From Lentisphaerota bacterium (GTDB lineage: Bacteria; Verrucomicrobiota; Lentisphaeria; Victivallales; Victivallaceae), in NCBI GenBank assembly GCA_015061745.1, contig SUWB01000001.1, positions 1 to 64,000 on the forward strand: DNA of 64,000 nucleotides. The letters run 5' to 3'. The position numbers and the translations under genes are program-made. Below, one piece after another: positions 1 through 7,637 of this stretch. The notes under the pieces were generated by a model. It searched no databases. It was not told where the DNA came from and saw only the letters and a list, made by a program, of their open reading frames with translations. Within the stretch, counting starts at the first letter, position 1. Every line of letters starts with the position of its first letter.

Positions 1-100
<100 letters not shown>

Positions 101-179
101 TTCTACCCGACCGAAGTCTTTCCGGTCGCCAATTCCACTCTTTTTCTGATGCTCAAGGCGTAGACTTTTTGTGCCTTGA

Positions 180-204
180 AAAACTGTATCAATCCAATTT
201 TACA
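180..204 (+). repeat. 25-nt conserved leader site, copy A
   Basis: AAAACTGTATC-A-ATCC-A-ATTTTACA. The same 25-mer with only two A/G differences is found at 11042-11066. In both places it lies downstream of a GCAAGCCTTTATT hairpin and upstream of a gene encoding an exported protein. It may be a shared leader or promoter element, or a direct-repeat footprint of the AT-rich island between the copies. Confidence 0.7.
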
Positions 205-205
205 G

Positions 206-241
206 CCGCGAAGTCCAATTATGGATTATCGCGGTTTTTTG
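206..241 (+). terminator. rho-independent terminator or attenuator
   Basis: CCGCGA stem with an inner TCCAAT/ATGGA pairing and TCGCGG as the 3' arm, followed at once by TTTTTTG. It lies 40 nt before the first small gene, so it either ends an upstream unit that starts outside the window or attenuates this operon. Confidence 0.75.
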
Positions 242-282
242 TTTATCTTCTTCGTAAAAAACAAATAAGAAAGGAAACAGGT

Positions 283-411
283 ATGAAGAAGTTTTTTATG
301 CTGTTGACTGTTGTTTTGGCAGTCGTTGTGTGTTGCTCTGGTTGTGATCCTAAAAAAACTGGTGGTGGAAAACAGCAGTCTTATGATCGCAGCAATGGTC
401 AGTACAAGTAA
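283..411 (+). CDS. 42-aa predicted lipoprotein
   Basis: I place the start at ATG 283 because AAGGAA lies 7 nt upstream and the protein then begins with a clean signal peptide: Met-Lys-Lys, a hydrophobic stretch (FFMLLTVVLAVVV) and a lipobox CSGC with the lipidated Cys at residue 21. The mature part is only about 22 residues, with a Gly-Gly-Gly stretch and the tail SYDRSNGQYK, rich in Tyr, Asp and Gln like the two other small peptides of this operon. It is the first gene of the AT-rich series and is followed 21 nt later by the precursor-like peptide gene. Function is unknown. It could be a lipid-anchored substrate or immunity/anchor factor of the peptide system, or an unrelated small entericidin-like lipoprotein. 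Confidence 0.7.
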   Translation: MKKFFMLLTVVLAVVVCCSGCDPKKTGGGKQQSYDRSNGQYK

Positions 412-432
412 TCTTAAAAAAGGAGTTGAGCT

Positions 433-600
433 ATGATCGTGAAAGATGGAAAAATCCGCAATGACATTATCAAAGGCTTGAAGTTGAAGGTGCAGTTGCC
501 TTCCTCTTCTAACGCAAATAAGCAAAAAATTGCTTATCAATATGCAGGGAAATACGGCCAGGGATACGATGGGTGTGGTTCTCACACTCATGATGATTGA
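433..600 (+). CDS. 55-aa candidate RiPP precursor peptide
   Basis: ATG 433 has a strong ribosome site (AAAAAAGGAG, 10 nt upstream). The 55-aa product has a charged leader-like N-terminal half (MIVKDGKIRNDIIKGLKLKV) and a small, polar, aromatic C-terminal half that includes YQYAGKYGQGYDG and ends CGSHTHDD. That split, the single Cys at residue 48, the four Tyr and the clustered His/Asp are what one expects of a leader plus core substrate. The next gene, 64 nt away across a hairpin, is a radical SAM/SPASM enzyme of the peptide-modifying type. Nothing in the sequence identifies a known precursor family, so the assignment rests on size, composition and position. Confidence 0.65.
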   Translation: MIVKDGKIRNDIIKGLKLKVQLPSSSNANKQKIAYQYAGKYGQGYDGCGSHTHDD

Positions 601-617
601 TAATCAGAATTAATAAA

Positions 618-650
618 CATCCCCCGCAATTTTTTAATCGCAGGGGGATG
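618..650 (+). promoter_or_regulatory. intercistronic hairpin between precursor and radical SAM genes
   Basis: CATCCCCC pairs with GGGGGATG, with an inner GC/GC pair and an AT-rich loop. There is no T-run after it, so it is more likely a read-through attenuator or mRNA-stabilising hairpin than a full terminator. Such a hairpin would allow the peptide to be made in excess over the enzymes. Confidence 0.6.
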
Positions 651-664
651 TGTGGAGCTTGAAA

Positions 665-1996
665 ATGCGAACCCCATGGCTTAGTAATATTTATCAAAAA
701 TCGCCTTCTGTAACGACAATAAAAAAAGTTGTTGATGGACAGGAGTTTTATATCCTTCTGAATCCCGAGTCGGGATCTTGGGTTGTTCTTTCCAAGGATG
801 AACACAAACGATATATCGAAAATAATTTCACAGAAACTGAATGGGAGACTCTTTATGTCCGAGGGTTAGCATTGGATAAAGAGGGTGATGCTGTATCGTT
901 GGAATTTCCCCCACCTGCTGAGTTTCCCAGTGTTGTAGTCGTAAACATTACCACATTCTGCAATCTTCGCTGTTTATATTGTTTTGCCAGTTGTGAAGAG
1001 TTTCATGGCGAAAATATGACAGAAGATGTTATGTCCAGAATAATAGACGAAATGCTAAAAATGCCATCAGAAAGCATTACTTTTGAACTACAAGGAGGAG
1101 AACCCCTTTGCTATATCGATGGCATGGAAAAATTTATTTTACTTGCAGAAGAAAAAAACAAAAAGTATGGTAAGACAATAAAGTATAGAGCAGTTACTAA
1201 TGGGACTCTCATAGATGACAGATTCATTGCCCTTGCAAAAAAATTCCATATAAATTTTGGAGTTAGCATGGATGGTCCTAAAGAATTAACAGACAAGGTT
1301 CGTGTTCATTCAGATGGAACTGGTGCTTTTGATGATATTATTGCTGGAGTTGAACGAGCCAAAAAAGCTGGACTTAATATTGATGGTTCCGTTTGCACCT
1401 TGGGGCAGCACAATTGTGAACATACAGATGAAATAGTTGATTTCTTTGCATCTCATTCAATAAGTTTTAAACCAAGACCAGCAAATATACTTGGGCGCGA
1501 GAAAGAGTCCATGACAACAACAAAACCTGGCCAATGGGCGAAAGCGTATAAGGAATTGTATTACAAAAGCAAGGCGGCAGGAATCACAAATTTTTCAATA
1601 CATATTTTTGAAGAAAACGTTTATACTCCTGTTCGCGATTACATTTGCCTGCGTTATCCCTGTGGTGCTGCCCGAGAAATTATATCCGTTAATCCGGATG
1701 GAACTGTTTATCCCTGCGATGGTTTTAAGGGTGAAGACAAATTTGTAATGGGAAATATCCTGAACGAGTCAATTCCCGATATGCTTAAGAACAACTGGGT
1801 GGCTGAACTAAGAAATAGGACAGCCCAAACGATAAAAGCATGTTCTAAATGCATATATCGAGCGATGTGTTGTTCTTGTTGTTACTCAGCATATGGAGCA
1901 TATGGGACCGTTTACCGCGAGGATCCTCATTGTAGTGATAGACGAAAAATCTTCGATTTCTTATTTGAACAATGGATTCGAGACTTCGTTTTGTAA
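665..1996 (+). CDS. radical SAM/SPASM peptide-modifying enzyme
   Basis: 443-aa radical S-adenosylmethionine enzyme. ATG 665 is chosen over the GTG at 650 because GGAG lies 7 nt upstream. Residues about 1-90 form a small domain with a PqqD/RRE-like look (ILLNPESGSWVVLSKDE), a usual place for leader-peptide binding. The SAM cluster motif is CNLRCLYC: Cys99, Cys103, Cys106. A SPASM domain follows with the complete seven-Cys pattern: Cys333 and Cys351 (ending DGTVYPC), then CX2CX5CX3C at Cys393, 396, 402 and 406, and Cys423. SPASM enzymes carry auxiliary Fe-S clusters and typically make C-C, C-O or thioether crosslinks in peptides. Placement right after a short peptide gene supports that role. 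The bond formed cannot be told from sequence. Confidence 0.9.
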   Translation: MRTPWLSNIYQKSPSVTTIKKVVDGQEFYILLNPESGSWVVLSKDEHKRYIENNFTETEWETLYVRGLALDKEGDAVSLEFPPPAEFPSVVVVNITTFCNLRCLYCFASCEEFHGENMTEDVMSRIIDEMLKMPSESITFELQGGEPLCYIDGMEKFILLAEEKNKKYGKTIKYRAVTNGTLIDDRFIALAKKFHINFGVSMDGPKELTDKVRVHSDGTGAFDDIIAGVERAKKAGLNIDGSVCTLGQHNCEHTDEIVDFFASHSISFKPRPANILGREKESMTTTKPGQWAKAYKELYYKSKAAGITNFSIHIFEENVYTPVRDYICLRYPCGAAREIISVNPDGTVYPCDGFKGEDKFVMGNILNESIPDMLKNNWVAELRNRTAQTIKACSKCIYRAMCCSCCYSAYGAYGTVYREDPHCSDRRKIFDFLFEQWIRDFVL

Positions 1997-1998
1997 AA

Positions 1999-2607
1999 AT
2001 GAGATACTATTCCCATACAGGTATTTTTGTTGGAGATCGCAACAGTGGCAAAACAACAATGCTTTCGAGCATTGTTGCACGGGCGCTTGCTAACGGAAAT
2101 ACACTGTTTGTTTTTGATTCCGCGACGAAACATTGTGACAAATCTTTATTGAAAAAGTGTGAAAAAAATTTGCCTCAATATCGCAAATTTTCGATGTTTC
2201 ATTTTTCTAAAAAAGAACTGTTTAGATTAGAAACTATTGTAAACTCATGCTCAGTAGACATTTTTCTTTTTGATGTTTCGGAACACTTAGAAAAAAGTCA
2301 TACGATTGCAGAATTGCGCAAAAGAACCATAGAGCGCAGCTTGTATAAAAGAAAGGTCAATGAGATATTAAAAGTCCTTCTTCGTACACAGCCACTCGGA
2401 AAGAAAACTATTGTTTTTGATGAAATTGAAATTACCGATGGGATTGCCAAGCAATTAAATGCGCATCTCGCAAATGCTGCTATTTTTTGGGGAGCATTGC
2501 ATCCGCATCGCGTATCTAATGCGGCCCGAAAACACTTTGATTTGTTAATCCCACCGTTTACCCAACATAATATTGAACTAACAAACGAGGTGAAAAATGT
2601 TCAATAA
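1999..2607 (+). CDS. P-loop ATPase of unknown role
   Basis: About 202 aa from ATG 1999, two bases after the radical SAM stop; an upstream in-frame ATG at 1972 would overlap that gene by 25 nt, and neither start has a good ribosome site, so translation is probably coupled. Walker A is GDRNSGKT (residues 12-19) and a Walker B-like segment is TIVFDEIE (Asp141, Glu142). Lys-rich sequence lies between. It looks like a soluble single-domain ATPase of the viral-packaging/IstB-like P-loop type, but I recognise no specific family. Its last 11 nt overlap the HelD-like gene. Confidence 0.6.
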   Translation: MRYYSHTGIFVGDRNSGKTTMLSSIVARALANGNTLFVFDSATKHCDKSLLKKCEKNLPQYRKFSMFHFSKKELFRLETIVNSCSVDIFLFDVSEHLEKSHTIAELRKRTIERSLYKRKVNEILKVLLRTQPLGKKTIVFDEIEITDGIAKQLNAHLANAAIFWGALHPHRVSNAARKHFDLLIPPFTQHNIELTNEVKNVQ

Positions 2608-4645
2608 AACAGAAGATGATGAGAAAAAATATCTTACTTGCGTAAAGGATAGAATATATCTCTGGATAGATTCGCTATCAAAAGAAATTCAACGTTGTAG
2701 TGAACAGATTGCAGAATCCCAAAAGTATTATGTGGACTCGATTCATGAGATTGATAATGCTGAAAAAGCCTCCATTCAGATGTCTATTGATACTTTTTTT
2801 GCCTCTCAAGAACATGCGTTAGAAAGAAAAGCCAAAGCAGAACGTTTGGCACAGTCGCCTTATTTTGGACGTGTTGATTTCTTGCGCGAAGATTCGTCAG
2901 AATGTGAAAACATATACATAGGAATTAGTAATTTTGATTCTGACAATAAGCAATATGTGTTTGACTGGCGAGCTCCGATCTCAAGCTTGTTTTATGATTA
3001 CGAAAAAGGCAAGGCTTCTTTTGTTGCTCCAGGAGGAAAGATTAATGGTAATATTTCCTTAAAGCGTCAATACAGAATTCGCAACGGGGAAATGGAATAT
3101 ATGTTTGACAGCTCGCTTAAAATTAATGATGATATTCTTCAGGAAGCCTTAAGCCATGCATCATCGCAGAAGATGAAAAACATTATAGCGACTATTCAAC
3201 GAGAACAAAATACAATTATTCGCGATGAGTCGCATCGTATAATGTTAATACAAGGAGTTGCCGGCTCCGGCAAGACATCAATCGCACTTCATCGAGTTGC
3301 CTATCTTCTTTATCGTTTTAAAGGAGAGTTAACCGCAAATAATGTTCTCATTCTTTCACCCAATAAGGTTTTTGGAAATTATATCTCTAATGTTTTGCCT
3401 GAGCTGGGTGAGGAAAATATTACTGAAATAGAAATGGAAGAATTAGCCTCAGCTCTTTTGGGTTATAATACCCAATTCCAAACTTTTTATCAACAGGTTG
3501 ATGCGTTGTCTCATACCTCAGATGATGATTATATTGAGGCAATAAAATTTAAATCATCATTAGAATTTGCAAAAAAATTGGATAATTACCTCAAGGATTT
3601 TGATTACAATAACTTTGTCGCGGAAGATATTACAATTCGTAACGAAGCCACAGTTATGGCATCACGCATAGAACACTACTATCGATACACACATGGAGAA
3701 CCCATTGCTGTACGTATTGACCGAATTACCGATGACGTCATAGATGATTTAGAGTGTCAACTTGATTCTGACCTAGGCAGGAAACAAAAAACATTGGTGC
3801 GTCAAATGATTCAAGGTATGTTTCAAGAAACAAAACCTTTTGGTGTATATGTGCGTTTTCTGAAATCCATAGGCAGAGAGGATTTAATACCAGGATCATC
3901 AAAGAACCTTGAGTATGCAGATGTATTTCCCTACATTTATGTGAAAAGTTTTTTTGAAAAAATTGAGTTGCCATATGAGGTCAAGTATTTGATTATTGAT
4001 GAAATGCAGGACTACTCACCAATTCAATATTTGGTATTGGAACGACTCTTTAAATGCAAAATGACAATACTAGGTGATGCGAACCAGGCAGTCAACCCAT
4101 ATTCATCCACTAATTTAGATGCTATTTGTGCAGTTCTCCCGTCCTCGTTTTCAATAGAATTACTCAAAAGCTATCGCTCAACATTTGAAATCATGTCATT
4201 TGCACAAAAAATTATTTACAATCCCAAATTGGAAATGATGGAGCGGCATGGAGATGTCCCTGGTGTCCAGCAATGCGAGAATAACAACCAAATGTTTGAA
4301 AAAATAAAAGGGATTATAGACTCTTTCCAGAACACTGATTTTACATCAATGGGAATCGTTTGCAAAAACCAAGATGAAGCGGATTACGTTTACAAAGAGC
4401 TTGTAAACGCAGGTTCTGGGGTTCGGCTTATAAACTCTGATAGCAAGGAGTTTTCTGATGGTGTAATGGTTGTATCTGCCCATATGTCCAAAGGCTTAGA
4501 GTTTGATCACGTGATTATTCCTGCAGTTGATTCAAAAAATTATTTCAAGGAAATTGACAAATACATGCTTTATGTCGCATGTACTCGTGCAATGCATAAA
4601 CTGGATGTGTTATATGTTGGATCACTGTGTGAATTTCTAGGGTAA
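2597..4645 (+). CDS. helD: HelD-type RNA polymerase recycling ATPase (UvrD-like superfamily 1)
   Basis: 682-aa UvrD/Rep-like protein with the layout of HelD, the factor that frees stalled RNA polymerase. The N-terminal 200 residues contain a charged helical region and the family signatures YFGRVDF and DWRAPIS. Walker A is GVAGSGKT (220-227) and Walker B is LIIDEMQD (465-472). Further helicase motifs are LGDANQAVNPY, SYRST, MSKGLEFDHVIIP and YVACTRA near the C-terminus. ATG 2597 is preceded by GAGGTG and overlaps the upstream gene by 11 nt; the next gene starts 5 nt after the stop. In actinobacteria some HelD relatives (HelR) protect RNA polymerase from rifamycins. Inside a peptide-modification operon this one could be an immunity factor; that is inference. 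Confidence 0.85.
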   Translation: MFNKTEDDEKKYLTCVKDRIYLWIDSLSKEIQRCSEQIAESQKYYVDSIHEIDNAEKASIQMSIDTFFASQEHALERKAKAERLAQSPYFGRVDFLREDSSECENIYIGISNFDSDNKQYVFDWRAPISSLFYDYEKGKASFVAPGGKINGNISLKRQYRIRNGEMEYMFDSSLKINDDILQEALSHASSQKMKNIIATIQREQNTIIRDESHRIMLIQGVAGSGKTSIALHRVAYLLYRFKGELTANNVLILSPNKVFGNYISNVLPELGEENITEIEMEELASALLGYNTQFQTFYQQVDALSHTSDDDYIEAIKFKSSLEFAKKLDNYLKDFDYNNFVAEDITIRNEATVMASRIEHYYRYTHGEPIAVRIDRITDDVIDDLECQLDSDLGRKQKTLVRQMIQGMFQETKPFGVYVRFLKSIGREDLIPGSSKNLEYADVFPYIYVKSFFEKIELPYEVKYLIIDEMQDYSPIQYLVLERLFKCKMTILGDANQAVNPYSSTNLDAICAVLPSSFSIELLKSYRSTFEIMSFAQKIIYNPKLEMMERHGDVPGVQQCENNNQMFEKIKGIIDSFQNTDFTSMGIVCKNQDEADYVYKELVNAGSGVRLINSDSKEFSDGVMVVSAHMSKGLEFDHVIIPAVDSKNYFKEIDKYMLYVACTRAMHKLDVLYVGSLCEFLG

Positions 4646-4650
4646 TAAAC

Positions 4651-5829
4651 ATGGATACTTCCGAATTAAAATCTCTTTTCCCTCTGCTTAATCAGAACAG
4701 TATTCACTATTTTGACTACGCAGCAACAACCCCTATGCCTAGAGAGGTGATTGATGAATGGGTTGATTTTCAGTCATCAATAGGGGTTTTCATAGGTAAA
4801 GGATCTGGAATCTTAACAGAGCGCGCTTCTGAAAAATTATATCAGTGTGAAGAGAATTTACTATCCTTTTTTCAGGCAAATCATGGGGATAAAATTATAT
4901 ATGGCAAAAATGTAACTGAACTTGTCAATATTATGGCATATGCTATTGAAGATTTCATATCTCCCATGGATATAATTTTGGTCGGTCCGTATGAACATAA
5001 CAGCAATTCATTGCCTTGGAAATATCTTGCCAAAAGGTGCGATGCTATTTTTTTTGAAATTCCTATTGATGAAAATGGAATTCCTATTTGGGATTATATA
5101 ACCAAAATCAAAGGGAAAATTAAAATTTTTGCATGTTCCGAAATATCAAATACGAGTGGCAATGAGGCGGATTTATCCAAAATATTTTCATTGTTGCCAC
5201 CAGAAACACTGATATTTATTGATGAATCTCAGGTTGTTGGGCATAGAAGGTTAAAAAAAGAATCACGAGTTGATTGTAAATTTGTGGCATCACACAAAAT
5301 GTACGGTCCTAAAAATATTGCAGCATCAATTGTCAATAACCGATTATTGGAGAAAATGAAGCCTGTTTTGCTCGGCGGAGGAATGATTGATTACAGCGGA
5401 TTTGTAGATACATGGAAGCGAGATAGGGAAAAGTTCTTCGCAGGGACAATGGATATTGGCCTTATCACAGCGTGGAGTAAAGCCTGCGACTTTTTAACAA
5501 GTCTTAGCTTTGATAAAATACATAATATAGAATCGTTACAACATGAGAAACTTTTAACATTTCTAATGGACTCAAAGCATTTTTGTGTTGTTCCAGGAAC
5601 ATCAAAGTCCATTATATCGTTCTATCACCATTCTCTTCATGCTCACGATATTGCGTATGCTTTAGCTCAAAAAAATGTTATTACTAGAGCTGGACATATG
5701 TGTGCGGGAGGAATTTTGAGAAAGCTAGAAAAACACGCAATCACACGAGTTTCATTCGGGCTCGGGTTGATGGATTCCGATACATCTGTTTTATTAGATT
5801 TATTGGGAGATATTGACAATGAATATTAA
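4651..5829 (+). CDS. SufS-like cysteine desulfurase (class V aminotransferase)
   Basis: 392-aa PLP enzyme of the NifS/SufS fold. It opens with the family signature FDYAATTPMP (21-30). It has the PLP-stacking His116 (YEHNSNS), Asp191 and Gln194 (IDESQ), the Schiff-base Lys216 (ASHKMYGPKN), and the SufS-position Cys351 in RAGHMCAGG, which should carry the persulfide. All catalytic residues expected of a working cysteine desulfurase are present. It overlaps by 11 nt the next gene, whose N-terminal domain resembles the SufU/IscU scaffold, so the two probably act as a sulfur donor-acceptor pair. Sulfur could go to the many Fe-S clusters of the radical SAM enzyme or to the peptide product. Confidence 0.85.
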   Translation: MDTSELKSLFPLLNQNSIHYFDYAATTPMPREVIDEWVDFQSSIGVFIGKGSGILTERASEKLYQCEENLLSFFQANHGDKIIYGKNVTELVNIMAYAIEDFISPMDIILVGPYEHNSNSLPWKYLAKRCDAIFFEIPIDENGIPIWDYITKIKGKIKIFACSEISNTSGNEADLSKIFSLLPPETLIFIDESQVVGHRRLKKESRVDCKFVASHKMYGPKNIAASIVNNRLLEKMKPVLLGGGMIDYSGFVDTWKRDREKFFAGTMDIGLITAWSKACDFLTSLSFDKIHNIESLQHEKLLTFLMDSKHFCVVPGTSKSIISFYHHSLHAHDIAYALAQKNVITRAGHMCAGGILRKLEKHAITRVSFGLGLMDSDTSVLLDLLGDIDNEY

Positions 5830-7624
5830 AAACATCTACTCTTCAACAGTACAACGGTTACTGACTGAAAAACAGCAGTTTTTTTTAATTCCTGACGAAT
5901 TTTTAATCCGAGATGGTGTCGCGTGCGGAGATGCTCTTGTAATATTAGGTGAAATTAATGATGATGTCATTAATTTTAAGCTTTTGGTTACAGATGGTTG
6001 CATTATATCCAAAGCGGTTTCAGCATACCTTTTTCAACGCTTCTCTGGCAAGCATATTGAGGAAGTAAAAAAGGCAGTAAATCATCTGCTTTTACAATTA
6101 CAGAAAAATCCCAAGCATATATTTGCATTACTTGACTTAGATGTAATTTATGATAGAATTTCATGTGTGCAAGCCCCTATTGAGCTTTTATCCAATCTTA
6201 TAGATAAATTGCTGAGTCGTGAAATAAACGTAGTTACAATGAAGGACACAAGTCAGGATTTGGATTGTGATGCATGTGTGCGCTCCTCAAGTATAAGTTG
6301 GAGTGAACAAAAATGTTCCATTATCCAACATTCTGAAGAAAAAAAATTCCCGACTGATTACAGAAGAAAATGGCTACAGTTATCTAAATATGAGCTGAAT
6401 ATTGAAGAACGCCAATTATTACACAAGTTAGCTTCCAACATTACTCTAGAGGATATGGAATTCCTGCGTCATGAAAAAATTGCACAGTGTATATTCTCTA
6501 ATTTATTAAAATATGATGGAACGTTTTTTTTGCATACTCCGATATGGAAAATAATACATTATCAAATTCATAGAAAGCATATTGTTCGCCGTGAATTGAA
6601 AAAGATAGCAGAGTTTATAAAAAATATTGATGCAAGCTTTATAAAAGGGATGAACACAAGTTCACTTTATGAAGACGAAGATGCAATACGAATTCATTTG
6701 GATTATGACATCCTATGTTTTTCAGAACATACAGCCTGGGAACTAGGGGGATTTCTCCTGCAGCGTGGTTTTTTGCTGTTTGAAAATGTCTTCTCCTTAA
6801 AAAAAATGACAATGTCTGAAGATAATATATATCAAGGGCATTTTCATATGCAAAAAATATTTGATGATCAATATAAACTTGTCATTGATGTTAATTTCCC
6901 CGGCTTCCCCGTTGGAAGAATTGGTCTGTTTTATCCAGATTATATTGGTTTATTTTTATCTAATGAAGATCAATTCATTATAACACTTTGCCATACATTT
7001 AAGCATAAAAACGTCTTTATGAAAGACTTAAACGATTTGTATTTGATGTTAAAGAAAAGAAAATTAAATTTTGGGCTGTTGGCTACTAAAATCAAGTACT
7101 TACATCTTGAATTCTTTACATCGATTGCGTTGGAATATATTGTTAAAAATTATAAACTTGCACCTAATTTAATTCCTTATCTAAAGACTTTTGTAGAAAA
7201 TCAATATCTCGCTCAGAAGAGGTTTTCTGCATGGCCATACTCTGCGGAAGCAATGTTAGCTGTAAAAAGAGAGGATTTAAAATATCGTGTTGAAATACAG
7301 GACGATTATCCCAGGATCTATCTATTCCCCTTAATACTATTTAAACACACAATGGATGCTTCATCTTTATTTGCGGCTGTATCCAAGACAGGATATCGGA
7401 CCATTTTATTAACATCAACTATTGTCAGCATTACTGTTGATAATGCCAATATTTTTATTAGTGAAATGGGAATTTTTCTGGACAACAAAACACATGACGC
7501 CAACTCTATAAAAAAATCGTCTATTCGTGAGGCATTGAATAGATTACTGCAGATTGGAGTCTTCTCTTGGGACAATGTTATGGAAATTCCAACCGCTCCC
7601 AAAACCGGGAAATGGTTTTTTTAA
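5819..7624 (+). CDS. SufU/IscU-like domain fused to NTP_transf_5-like nucleotidyltransferase
   Basis: 601 aa from ATG 5819 (GGGAGA 8 nt upstream; a TTG at 5813 is less likely). Residues 25-130 resemble SufU/IscU with all ligands kept: Cys36 and Asp38 (ACGD), Cys61 (DGCIISKAVSA) and Cys116 (RISCVQAP). A linker of about 100 residues follows. Residues about 190-450 resemble the uncharacterised nucleotidyltransferase family PF14907: FIKG with Lys276, the metal-binding pair Asp295/Asp297 in LDYDIL, FLLQRGF, and a late helix LCHTFKHKNVFMKDL. The last 110 residues match nothing I know. PF14907 proteins occur in lasso-peptide and other RiPP clusters. A fusion to a sulfur/Fe-S scaffold is unusual. Translation is coupled to the desulfurase gene. 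Confidence 0.75.
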   Translation: MNIKNIYSSTVQRLLTEKQQFFLIPDEFLIRDGVACGDALVILGEINDDVINFKLLVTDGCIISKAVSAYLFQRFSGKHIEEVKKAVNHLLLQLQKNPKHIFALLDLDVIYDRISCVQAPIELLSNLIDKLLSREINVVTMKDTSQDLDCDACVRSSSISWSEQKCSIIQHSEEKKFPTDYRRKWLQLSKYELNIEERQLLHKLASNITLEDMEFLRHEKIAQCIFSNLLKYDGTFFLHTPIWKIIHYQIHRKHIVRRELKKIAEFIKNIDASFIKGMNTSSLYEDEDAIRIHLDYDILCFSEHTAWELGGFLLQRGFLLFENVFSLKKMTMSEDNIYQGHFHMQKIFDDQYKLVIDVNFPGFPVGRIGLFYPDYIGLFLSNEDQFIITLCHTFKHKNVFMKDLNDLYLMLKKRKLNFGLLATKIKYLHLEFFTSIALEYIVKNYKLAPNLIPYLKTFVENQYLAQKRFSAWPYSAEAMLAVKREDLKYRVEIQDDYPRIYLFPLILFKHTMDASSLFAAVSKTGYRTILLTSTIVSITVDNANIFISEMGIFLDNKTHDANSIKKSSIREALNRLLQIGVFSWDNVMEIPTAPKTGKWFF

Positions 7625-7637
7625 GGAGAGAGATAAT

